DNA of 64,000 nt from CATQHQ01 sp965243805 (GTDB lineage Bacteria; Gemmatimonadota; Gemmatimonadetes; Longimicrobiales; Gaopeijiaceae). The notes under the pieces were generated by a model. It was not told the DNA's origin, made no database searches, and saw nothing but the letters and a program-made list of their open reading frames with translations. This document shows, piece by piece, positions 34,289 to 41,928 of the stretch. The position numbers and the translations under genes were made by a program. Within the stretch, counting starts at the first letter, position 1, and each line of letters starts with the position of its first letter. The DNA is taken from the NCBI GenBank assembly GCA_965243805.1, contig OZ251577.1:2976001-3040000 (forward strand), read 5' to 3'.

Positions 34289-35367
34289 GGGCTGGCGAAC
34301 TCGCCGTCCGAGTCCGACGCCACGCCAAGATCGGCCGTTCGCGCGGGCCGTCCCAGCGGGTTTGCCACAGGGTTCACCCAGACGACGCCGCTGCGGACCT
34401 CCACGTCGTAGGTGGGAAGGCGGTCGGTGAAGGGAGGCGGCGCGCATCCGGTGACTGGATCGTACTGGAAGCCGTGCCACGGGCAGGTGATGCAGCCGTC
34501 CACGATCCGCCCTTCGCCGATGGGACCCATCTGATGACGGCAGACGTTGGACACGCACGACACCACCGAGCCGTTCCGAAAGACGGCCACCCGCTCCTTG
34601 GCCAGGGACACGACCTTGGCGCGTCCCTCCGGGATATCGGCGACTGGGACGGCGCGCACGAAGCCGTCCTCCGCGACCGACGTGCTTCCCCGGCTTCCCC
34701 GGCTTTCCCGGCTTCCCCGGCTTCCCCGCTCCCGAAGCCGCTCCCGCGCACCCGTCGCCGCGTGCAGGACGAAGACCGCGGCGCTCGCGCCCCCGGCCAT
34801 CGCCCACAGGTAGGCTCGCCCTTCCTCCTGCAGCGCGCCCAGCGCCACATGGCCTGCCACCGCCGCGTATGCCGCATAGACGAGCATGTGCAGCGCCTTC
34901 CACGCGGTCGGCGTCAGGTTGGCCAGCCAGAAGTCGTGGCTCGTCGCCGCCATCGCGAAGAGCACGAGGAGCCCGACGGCGCCCAGGAGCTGGAAGGACG
35001 CGCCGCCGGACAGAAGGCTCGCCAGCGGCTCCAGATCGCCCAGAAAGTGGAACTGGTAGAAGGCGAGCCCGCCGTGGACGAGGGCGACCAGGAACGTGGC
35101 CACGCCCAGGTGCCGCCGGTTCCGCAGGATGGGCAGGAAGCGCGGCGAGACCCGCGCCAAGGGGCCGACGAGCAGCACGCACGTCAGCAGCACGAACGCC
35201 AGGCTGCCGGACGCCCTTGCCAGCAGCGTCTCCACCGTGACGTGGGGCTGGGTCGCGACGGTCGCGGCGGTGAACACCGCCAAGTAGACCGTCGCCAGTG
35301 CCGCCACCGCCAGGTCGTACTTCACCTTGGCGGGCGACCATCCCACGGCGCGGTACGCCAAGCTCAC
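34285..35367 (-). CDS. Ferric-reductase-like heme membrane domain fused to Rieske domain
   Basis: 360 residues from GTG 35367, chosen because it overlaps the preceding stop and precedes the first helix. The N-terminal ~215 residues have six helices with histidines suited to b-type heme (RRHLGVATFLVALVHGG, KALHMLVYAAYAAVAGH), like the ferric-reductase-like transmembrane domain (PF01794 / MsrQ type). After an Arg/Gly/Ser repeat (GSRGSRESRGSRGS, from tandem ~9-12-bp DNA repeats) comes a Rieske [2Fe-2S] domain with C276/H278 (VCRHQMG) and C295/H298 (CPWHGF). It should move electrons between the quinone pool and the cluster. I do not know the acceptor; the neighbouring Cys/His protein is the obvious candidate. 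Confidence 0.83.
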   Translation of the reverse strand: MSLAYRAVGWSPAKVKYDLAVAALATVYLAVFTAATVATQPHVTVETLLARASGSLAFVLLTCVLLVGPLARVSPRFLPILRNRRHLGVATFLVALVHGGLAFYQFHFLGDLEPLASLLSGGASFQLLGAVGLLVLFAMAATSHDFWLANLTPTAWKALHMLVYAAYAAVAGHVALGALQEEGRAYLWAMAGGASAAVFVLHAATGARERLRERGSRGSRESRGSRGSTSVAEDGFVRAVPVADIPEGRAKVVSLAKERVAVFRNGSVVSCVSNVCRHQMGPIGEGRIVDGCITCPWHGFQYDPVTGCAPPPFTDRLPTYDVEVRSGVVWVNPVANPLGRPARTADLGVASDSDGEFASP

Positions 35368-35852
35368 CGGGGCCCCTCCGGTAGCACCGTGCGCCCGAGC
35401 CGAAGGTTGCGGGCTAGGTCCACGAGCACCAGCTCCGCGCCGCCGCCCAAGCCGCCGGGAAGCGGGACGATGGGACGGCCCGGCGCGATGCTCCCCAGCG
35501 TCCGGGGCGGAGCGTCGTTGAACTCCAGGATCAGTCCCGGTTCGGCGGCGTTGAGCTCGGCCGGGAGCGTCGCCCACAGGAACGGAACCTCCGCCTCTCC
35601 GCCGCTCGCCTCTCCGCCGCTTGCCTCCCCGTCGTCAGTCGGCCCGGCCTCGAAGTAGCGCACCGTGGCGGCGCCGGCGGCCGTGTGAATCGTCGCCTCC
35701 CACGCCGCTCCTGGAGGTGGTTCGGGCGCGGCGATGGGCCGAGGGGACGGCCGTTCGGCGCGGATCGTCCACCCGTACCCCAAGAGCCAGACCGCCAGCG
35801 CTCCGCAGACGAGGACGAGCCCCAGGTGCGCCCAGCGGTGGCCGCGCCTCAC
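35364..35852 (-). CDS. Signal-anchored hypothetical protein in the Rieske cluster
   Basis: 162 residues. N-terminal helix (LGLVLVCGALAVWLLGYGW) followed by an extracytoplasmic beta-rich domain. Recognisable features are LPAELNAAEPGLILEFNDAP followed by PRTLGSIAPG, then a Gly-rich LPGGLGGG. There is an in-frame EASGGEASGGEAE duplication near residues 76-86. I do not know the family. It overlaps the heme-Rieske gene by 4 bp (GTGA) and lies 7 bp after the 83-residue membrane protein, so it very likely works with them. Confidence 0.6.
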   Translation of the reverse strand: MRRGHRWAHLGLVLVCGALAVWLLGYGWTIRAERPSPRPIAAPEPPPGAAWEATIHTAAGAATVRYFEAGPTDDGEASGGEASGGEAEVPFLWATLPAELNAAEPGLILEFNDAPPRTLGSIAPGRPIVPLPGGLGGGAELVLVDLARNLRLGRTVLPEGPR

Positions 35853-35859
35853 GACCGCC

Positions 35860-36111
35860 TCACGACTGCCCAGCCGTCCTCTCGCCGTCGCCCCGTGCGG
35901 CCTTCGACGCCCGCGCCCACAGGACCAGAAGGAGGGGCCACAGCGCCGCCGAGCCGGGCACGATCAGCAGGCGAAAGCCCAGGGTCCCGGCCCGGGCCGC
36001 CGGGTCCAGCGTCCCGGCGCCGCGCCACGCGAAGAGCACGGCGAAGATCGCCCCGGCAACCGCGTAAAGCCTCACCGCATCGGCCAGCAGTTCGGCAACG
36101 GGGAGCGGCAC
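35860..36111 (-). CDS. Small two-helix membrane protein
   Basis: 83 residues from GTG 36111. Two hydrophobic helices flank a short loop (LYAVAGAIFAVLFAWRG; LLIVPGSAALWPLLLVLWAR). The GTLGFRLLIVPG and ALWPLLL elements look conserved rather than random. It lies between the symporter (7 bp) and the signal-anchored unknown (7 bp), so it is in the same transcript. It might be a small subunit of the symporter or of the heme-Rieske complex. Function unknown. Confidence 0.65.
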   Translation of the reverse strand: MPLPVAELLADAVRLYAVAGAIFAVLFAWRGAGTLDPAARAGTLGFRLLIVPGSAALWPLLLVLWARASKAARGDGERTAGQS

Positions 36112-36118
36112 GGCCGTC

Positions 36119-37705
36119 CTACCTTCCGCCGCCGCTGGCCCGGGTCTGTTCGCCCTCGAAGAGCCGGTCCACGGTGGTCGACTGGTAGGCCGCCGTCGCC
36201 CGGGCCACCGCCCAGTACGCCAGGAACGAGAAGACGACGCCGGGAAAGACTTGGTGCACGCCGCCGGTCCAGGGCAGTCGGTTCCACGTCAGCAGCACCG
36301 CCAGTCCCACGACGAACGAGACCAACGACGCCGCGCCGTTCCCCCTCCGCCAGTGCAGACCCAAGATCAGCGACGGGCCGAAGCAGGCGCCGTACACCGC
36401 GCCCGAGAACGCCGTCAGAGACACGATGTCGGTGGGCGGGTCGAGTGCGATCAGTGCCGTGACGAGGGCGAAGAGGCCCACGTAGATGCGGGTTGACGAC
36501 AGCACCGAACGGTCTGTTCCGGCCTTTCGGAAGAAGCCGGCCACATCCCGCTGCGCCGTGGACGCCATCACCAGAAGCACGCTGTCCAGAGACGACATGG
36601 CGGCTGCCACCATCGCCAGCAGGAGGAACGCGCCCACGCCCTCCGAGAAGACGCCCTCCGCCGTGAGGAGCGTGGGGACCACCAAGTCCGTGTCGGCCAG
36701 CCCAGGAACGACGGCGCGGGCGTACAGTCCCACCGGGATGAGCAGGGAGTACACCACCAGGAACGCCAGCGTGGAGATCCAGAGACTCTTTCGCGCCGCC
36801 GCTCGGCTCTCCAGCGCGTAGAAGCGGGACAGCTGCCGCGGCTCCACGGCGAACTTGAGGGTGTTGGCGAACGCCACGCCGATCGCCAGAGGGATCACCA
36901 CGCCCGCGCCAATCTCTCCCACCGCGCCGCCCGTCCCTGTGCCGCCCCCCGCCGCTGCGCCCCCCGCCGACGCGCTCCCCGCCGCCTCCACGCCGCCGCC
37001 CCATCGCAGCAGAGGTGCGGTGGACGGGTCGCCCGCAAGCTCCGCCAGAGCGCCGATCCCGCCTGCCGCCTTCGCCGTCCCCCAGAAGAGCAGGATCCCC
37101 GCCGCGACCATGACCAGTCCCTGGACGGCGTCGGTCTTCACCACCGAGATGAAGCCGCCCACGGCGGTGTACGCCATCACCACGACGAACACGACGGCGA
37201 TCGCCGCGTGGTAGGGAATCTCCAGGAAGCTCTCCAGCAGGTAGCCGATCCCCTGGAAGACGGCGGTCATGTACAGGAGCGACGCAAAGATGATGATGAC
37301 GGCGGCCGCGACCCGAGCCGTCGGGCTGCCGAAGCGGAAGCCGATGAAGTCGGGGATCGTGAGCGATCCGAGGGATTCGGTGAAGGTTCGCAGGCGAGGT
37401 GCCACCGCTACCCAGGCGAAGAGGCACAGCCCCACCACGAACGGCACCAGCACGAACCAGGTGACGCCCCACTCGTAAGCCCGCCCGGAAAACCCCACGA
37501 ACGAGTTGGTGCTGGAGTACGTGGCGAAGAACGACAGGCCGATCGTCAGCGGCCCCATCGCCCTCCCGCCGACGAAGTAGTCCGCGATGCTCCGAGTGCT
37601 GCGGTTGCCCGACCAAGCGTGGTAGGCCAGCACGCCCGTGTAGGCCAACAGCAGGAGGTGGACCGGCCAGTACGTCCGAAGGTTGTCGAGGATCGCGTCG
37701 ATCAA
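36119..37705 (-). CDS. Sodium:solute symporter (SSS family)
   Basis: 528 residues from TTG 37705; AGGA lies about 10 nt upstream inside the previous stop region. About thirteen helices. SSS-family landmarks include SIADYFVGGRAMGPLTIGLS and FFATYSSTNSFVGFSG in the first helices, TDAVQGLVMVAAG, and AAAMSSLDSVLLVMASTAQR (sodium-site helix 8). A Gly/Ala-rich insertion (ASAGGAAAGGGTGTGG) lies in a loop near residue 250. It imports an organic solute with sodium. The gene begins 11 bp after the malonyl-CoA-synthetase-like gene, suggesting uptake of that enzyme's carboxylic acid substrate; this is inference. Confidence 0.87.
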   Translation of the reverse strand: MIDAILDNLRTYWPVHLLLLAYTGVLAYHAWSGNRSTRSIADYFVGGRAMGPLTIGLSFFATYSSTNSFVGFSGRAYEWGVTWFVLVPFVVGLCLFAWVAVAPRLRTFTESLGSLTIPDFIGFRFGSPTARVAAAVIIIFASLLYMTAVFQGIGYLLESFLEIPYHAAIAVVFVVVMAYTAVGGFISVVKTDAVQGLVMVAAGILLFWGTAKAAGGIGALAELAGDPSTAPLLRWGGGVEAAGSASAGGAAAGGGTGTGGAVGEIGAGVVIPLAIGVAFANTLKFAVEPRQLSRFYALESRAAARKSLWISTLAFLVVYSLLIPVGLYARAVVPGLADTDLVVPTLLTAEGVFSEGVGAFLLLAMVAAAMSSLDSVLLVMASTAQRDVAGFFRKAGTDRSVLSSTRIYVGLFALVTALIALDPPTDIVSLTAFSGAVYGACFGPSLILGLHWRRGNGAASLVSFVVGLAVLLTWNRLPWTGGVHQVFPGVVFSFLAYWAVARATAAYQSTTVDRLFEGEQTRASGGGR

Positions 37706-37715
37706 GGGGGGAATC

Positions 37716-39422
37716 CTAGCCGGCGGGAGAAGGGCTTGGGTTGAAGATGGAGACCACCTCGGCCTTCCGCACCTTGCCCATGGCGTTGCGAGGAAGACGC
37801 TCCACCATCTGGAAGTCGCGGGGGACCTTGTACGGCGCCAGGCGCACCTTGCCCCACGCGCGCAACTGATCGGCGGTGGGGTCCGCACCGCTGGCGGCCG
37901 TTCGGGCGCTCGGGGTCCACGCCGCGCAGACCCGCTGGCCCCACTCGTCGTCGGGCGCGCCCACCACGGCCACGTCCTGCACGGCCGGGTGCTCCCGGTA
38001 CAGCTCCTCCACCTCCAGCGCCGAGACCTTGTAGCCCCCGGTCTTGAGGATGTCCACGCTCCGACGCCCCAAGATGCGCCAGCCGCCGTCCTCCAAGCGC
38101 GCCTCGTCTCCGGTCAGGTACCACCCGTCCCGGAAGGCGGCGGCGGTTTCCTCCGGCCGTCCCCAGTACCCCTTGAAGACCTGAGGCCCTCTGACCGCCA
38201 GCTGGCCCGATTCGCCGACGGCGGGGTGCCCGGTGCCTTCCACCGAGTGCCCGTCTCCGTCCACAAGGTGCCCGTCGCCGTCCACCAAGCGCACCTCCAC
38301 CTCCGGCAGGGGCTGCCCCACGCCGCCGGGCCGACGTTCTCCCGCCAAGGGGTTGGAGAGCGCCATGCCGATCTCGGTAGCCCCGTAACGCTCCAGCAGG
38401 ACTTGGCCCGTGATCTCTCGCCAGCGCTGGAAGACGGCCACGGGAAGGGCGGCGGAGCCCGATACCATGAGGCGCAGTTCGCGGGCGCCTCGGGACCACC
38501 GCCTCTGGAGGTCCGCCGGCGCCTCTTCCCAGGCGCGGATCAGCCGTCCGTAGGTGGCGGGCACGGCCATGAAGAGCGTGATCCCCCCAGCCGCCAGCCG
38601 CTCCCACACCGCAACGGGGGCCGGAGCGCCGAACTCGCACGCGGCGCCGGACCACAGCGCGCAGCACAGTGCATTGACGATCCCGTGGACGTGATGAAGA
38701 GGAAGCACGTGGAGGATGCGGTCGTCGCGCGACCAGCCCCATGCGGCGACCATGGAGCGGCACTGGGCGGCCACGTTGGCGTGGGTCGACAGGGCGCCCT
38801 TGGGACGGCCGGTGGTGCCGCTGGTGTAGATGATCAGAGCGCCGTCGCCAGGGTCGGGCGTCGGGCACGGGCTGACAGCGCGGCCAGAGGCCGGTAGCCC
38901 CAAGGACGACACAGCATCGACCTCGCCCAGCAAGACCGCCTCGGCGCCCCTGGAGTCGGCGGCACGGAGGAGCGCGTCGGCGTGCTCCGGGGCCGGGTCG
39001 GCCACGACGATGCACGGCTTCGCGTCGTCCAGCCCGTACTCCAGCTCCCGGCGCGGATGTGAGAGTGCCAGCGGGACGGCGATCCCCCCGGCCCGCCAGA
39101 CGCCCCACTGCACCGCCACATGCATCCGCCCCGGAGGCACCAGGAAGGCGACCCGTTCTCCTGCCAAGTTCGCGCCCGGAGCGATGCCCGATCTTGCCAG
39201 AAAGAGGTCGCGGAAGCGGTCCGCGTGGCACAGCAGATCGCCGTAGCTCCACGCCCCGTCGCCGTCCACGAGGGCCGTTCTGTCGAAGAAGCCTCTCCGG
39301 CTGGGTTGCTCCGGCAGGGTGGCGGGTTGTTTCGGCAGGGTGGCGGTGCTAATGGCGCGGCGGCTCTTGGAGAAGGGGAGGCGGCGGCAGTTCAACGAGG
39401 GGCGGCACCCAGAAGGCGGCAC
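37716..39422 (-). CDS. Malonyl-CoA synthetase-like acyl-CoA ligase (MatB/ACSF3 type)
   Basis: 568 residues if started at GTG 39422. The AMP-binding motif is IIYTSGTTGRPKGALSTHAN, then LPLHHVHGIVNAL, and LLERYGATEIGMALSNPLAG, a block characteristic of MatB/ACSF3 malonyl-CoA synthetases. The C-terminal domain has GRRSVDILKTGGYKVSALEV and the catalytic lysine in NAMGKVRKAE. Reaction: malonate (or similar acid) + ATP + CoA to acyl-CoA + AMP + PPi. The first ~45 residues have no family match and include a duplicated QPATLP element, so the true start may be downstream. A repeat VDGDGHLVDGDGH sits in a surface loop. It heads the nine-gene minus-strand run. Confidence 0.85.
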   Translation of the reverse strand: MPPSGCRPSLNCRRLPFSKSRRAISTATLPKQPATLPEQPSRRGFFDRTALVDGDGAWSYGDLLCHADRFRDLFLARSGIAPGANLAGERVAFLVPPGRMHVAVQWGVWRAGGIAVPLALSHPRRELEYGLDDAKPCIVVADPAPEHADALLRAADSRGAEAVLLGEVDAVSSLGLPASGRAVSPCPTPDPGDGALIIYTSGTTGRPKGALSTHANVAAQCRSMVAAWGWSRDDRILHVLPLHHVHGIVNALCCALWSGAACEFGAPAPVAVWERLAAGGITLFMAVPATYGRLIRAWEEAPADLQRRWSRGARELRLMVSGSAALPVAVFQRWREITGQVLLERYGATEIGMALSNPLAGERRPGGVGQPLPEVEVRLVDGDGHLVDGDGHSVEGTGHPAVGESGQLAVRGPQVFKGYWGRPEETAAAFRDGWYLTGDEARLEDGGWRILGRRSVDILKTGGYKVSALEVEELYREHPAVQDVAVVGAPDDEWGQRVCAAWTPSARTAASGADPTADQLRAWGKVRLAPYKVPRDFQMVERLPRNAMGKVRKAEVVSIFNPSPSPAG

Positions 39423-39566
39423 GGCTCGGGGGCTTGGGCCGCGCAGGGTTGCCCAAGAGGCCCATCGTGGCGTATTCTACGCTGTGTTGCAAGCCGTTCG
39501 CGCTAAACGCCTAGCGTGCGCAAGCGGCGGCTTCTGTCCCCGAAACATTGGAGGCACCGACGAACC

Positions 39567-39950
39567 GTGACCAAGACACGCAAGCCCTGTGCGGTGTTCC
39601 TCGTCGTCGTGGCGGCAATCGTCGCCAGCAACATGTGGATCGTGGGCCTCTTGGAGCCCACCGACGGCCTCCTGGTTCGCTCGCCCGGCGGCTACATGGA
39701 GTCGTGGCCTTGGATCAACGCCCTCTACGCGGCGCTGTGCGGCTACTACTTCGCTCGCCTCGGGACGGAAGAGCCCACGGGCGCCGTTCGATTCCTTCGA
39801 GCGGGCTTCGGGCTGGTGGCCGTCGCATGCGTGCTCAACTTGGCCGTCCTGGACTGGACCGGTCGGGAGAACTTCTGGATTTGGCACTGGGTCGACGGGC
39901 TCCTGGTCGTCACCTTCTTGGGCCAAGCCGCAAGGGAGTGGAGGGCGTAA
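39567..39950 (+). CDS. Small four-helix membrane protein
   Basis: 127 residues from GTG 39567, with GGAGG 12 nt upstream. Four hydrophobic segments: AVFLVVVAAIVASNMWIVG, the INALYAALCGYYFA region, VAVACVLNLAVLDW and WVDGLLVVTFLGQA. I do not recognise the family. Its conserved-looking polar residues (MESWPWINAL; HWVDG) lie at helix ends. It overlaps the next membrane-protein gene by 13 bp and precedes the tetraheme cytochrome, so the three may form one membrane redox unit. The 144-bp divergent gap to the ligase gene has no promoter I can name. Confidence 0.6.
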   Translation: MTKTRKPCAVFLVVVAAIVASNMWIVGLLEPTDGLLVRSPGGYMESWPWINALYAALCGYYFARLGTEEPTGAVRFLRAGFGLVAVACVLNLAVLDWTGRENFWIWHWVDGLLVVTFLGQAAREWRA

Positions 39951-40450
39951 GGCGGCTCCCGGGCCCCAGCGGCTTCGCGGCAAGGGCCGCAGCCGCACTG
40001 GCCCTCCGACCGGCCGCCTACCAAACCGTCGCGGCGGACGAAGGAGCCGGCTTCCAAGCCGGGCTCGTCGTCGGGCTGGCGGCGGCGGGTGCGGCGGCAA
40101 GCGAAGCCACCTTGGCCCCGGCCGCCTTGGCGTGGCAGGCCGTGGCCAGCATGGCGCACTGGTTCGTCTGGATCCCGACGGCCTTGTGGACCGCCAGGAT
40201 GCTGGGTGGAAGCGCTCCGTCGGGTGCCGTGGCCCGCGCGCTGGCGTTCGCCAAGGCGCCCGGGATCGTCGCGGGACTGGCGGTCGTGCCCGCGGTCGGT
40301 GGGCTGCTCCACGCCGTCACCCTTCCGTGGATGCTGGCCACAGGGGTGGTCGCCGTCCGCGCCACGTTCGGCTTCGGTCCCTGGCGAGCGGCGCTCGTCG
40401 CTTTGCCGGGGCTCGTCCTCTACTGGGCCGTGCTGGCGCTGCTCTTCTGA
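39938..40450 (+). CDS. Small polytopic membrane protein
   Basis: 170 residues from GTG 39938, preceded by AAGGGA, in a frame that is open far upstream only as a shadow. Four to five helices (AGLVVGLAAAGAAA, WQAVASMAHWFVWIPTAL, KAPGIVAGLAVVPAVGGLL, AALVALPGLVLYWAVLALLF). The layout recalls Yip1-type membrane proteins, but I cannot confirm that. The stop is 11 bp before the tetraheme cytochrome start, and the 5' end overlaps the previous gene. Confidence 0.55.
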   Translation: MEGVRRLPGPSGFAARAAAALALRPAAYQTVAADEGAGFQAGLVVGLAAAGAAASEATLAPAALAWQAVASMAHWFVWIPTALWTARMLGGSAPSGAVARALAFAKAPGIVAGLAVVPAVGGLLHAVTLPWMLATGVVAVRATFGFGPWRAALVALPGLVLYWAVLALLF

Positions 40451-40461
40451 CGCGCTCGTCG

Positions 40462-41895
40462 ATGCGCACTGCTCCCAGGGCGGCGTGGAGGCGGCAGGCC
40501 GGTGCCGCCGCGACCGTGGCCCTGACCTGTCTTCCGGCCGGAGCGGCACCGGGGAGCACCGCTTCGGCACCGGGGAGCGCCGCTGCCCAGACGCCCTCGG
40601 GACGTGCCGCCGCCCAAGCCCCCTCGGGACAGGAACTGGCGGAGGCCCTCGGGTGCGGAGCGTGCCACGCCGGGATGCCCGGAGGAGAGAGCATCCGCCG
40701 AGTCTCTCCCGCCCTGGGTTCCAGCGCGACGCCCCTGGCGCCGGCTTACGTCTTCCACTACTTGGCCAGCCCCCGCACCGTGCGGCCCCAGCTCGCCCCA
40801 ACCCGAATGCCCGCCTACGACCTGGACGAGCGGCAGCGCTTGGCGTTGGCGCTCTTCACCACCAACGAGATCGAGCTGCGGGGCGTGGACGACGCCTTTC
40901 GGGCCGCCCAGTCCCGTCATCCCGGAGTCGGCCGGCAGGAAGGACGGACCCTCTTCGCGGCCCTGGGGTGCGGCGGCTGCCACAGTCACCCGGACGCCCC
41001 GGAGCACTTTGCCGCCGCGCCGGACCTGGCGCTGGAGGGTCGGCGCGTGCGCCAAGAGTGGCTGAGGTCGTACCTGGCGGCCCCCGTCGCGATCCGCCCA
41101 GCAGGTGCTCGCCCCGGTGCCGGAGACCAGATGCCGGACTTTCGCCTCGCCCCCACTGAAGTCGAGGCGTTGGTGCGCTTCCTAACGTCCCAGACGGACC
41201 GCTTCCTCAACTCGCAGGCGGCGCCGGAACTCCCCCCCTGGACACCCGCTGCCCTGTCGCCCTTCGCCATGCGGAAGGCGGAAGTCCTCCTTCGAGACCG
41301 ATGGAGCTGCCTCGGATGCCACCAGTTGGGCGACGACGGCGGACGGATCGGACCTCGCTTGGACGGCGTGGCCCAACGTCTTCGGCCCGACTACCTGCGG
41401 GCGATGATCGAGGACCCCTCCCACTTGGTGCCGGAAACGATCATGCCCGGCTCTTTCGAGCAGCGGGACCGCCTCGACCTGATCGCCTCCTACCTCCTCC
41501 GCCGCGAGGCTCCGTGGACGGGAAGCGCCCGGGTGAAGGGACTGCCGATGCGCGAGCGCACGACCTCGGCCTCGCTCGACGCCGGCGAGACGATCTACCG
41601 CGCCCGATGCGCTCCCTGCCATGGCCAGGAGGGCGGCGGCGACGGTTTCAACGCGCCCTACCTCCCCGTGCCGCCCACGGTCCACCGCGATTCGGCGGCA
41701 ATCTCCCTTCGGCCCGACGACACGCTGTACGACGGCATCTATGCAGGCGGCTGGATCATGGGAAAGAGCCACCGAATGCCGGCCTTCGGCCCCTCCATGA
41801 GCGACAGCGAGTTGAGGGCTGTCGTCGCCTACATCAGGGAGCTGTGCGGCTGTCGGGGACCCTCGTGGTCGCGGGACGGAAGGCGCGGACGGTGA
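40462..41895 (+). CDS. Exported tetraheme cytochrome c
   Basis: 477 residues. A signal peptide (AATVALTCLPAGAA) is followed by a repeated GSxxA/AQ(T/A)PSG linker. Four CxxCH heme sites are present: C65-H69 (CGACH), C170-H174 (CGGCH), C283-H287 (CLGCH) and C383-H387 (CAPCH). Each begins a small cytochrome c domain with a later methionine (for example TRMPAYDLDE, DQMPDFRL, ETIMPGSF, HRMPAFGPSMSD). It should serve as a periplasmic electron conduit. Four fused class-I domains in one chain is uncommon. It follows two small membrane-protein genes that may anchor it. Confidence 0.88.
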   Translation: MRTAPRAAWRRQAGAAATVALTCLPAGAAPGSTASAPGSAAAQTPSGRAAAQAPSGQELAEALGCGACHAGMPGGESIRRVSPALGSSATPLAPAYVFHYLASPRTVRPQLAPTRMPAYDLDERQRLALALFTTNEIELRGVDDAFRAAQSRHPGVGRQEGRTLFAALGCGGCHSHPDAPEHFAAAPDLALEGRRVRQEWLRSYLAAPVAIRPAGARPGAGDQMPDFRLAPTEVEALVRFLTSQTDRFLNSQAAPELPPWTPAALSPFAMRKAEVLLRDRWSCLGCHQLGDDGGRIGPRLDGVAQRLRPDYLRAMIEDPSHLVPETIMPGSFEQRDRLDLIASYLLRREAPWTGSARVKGLPMRERTTSASLDAGETIYRARCAPCHGQEGGGDGFNAPYLPVPPTVHRDSAAISLRPDDTLYDGIYAGGWIMGKSHRMPAFGPSMSDSELRAVVAYIRELCGCRGPSWSRDGRRGR

Positions 41896-41928
41896 CGCCC
41901 CAGCCGGTGACGCCCAGCCTGTGGCGCC

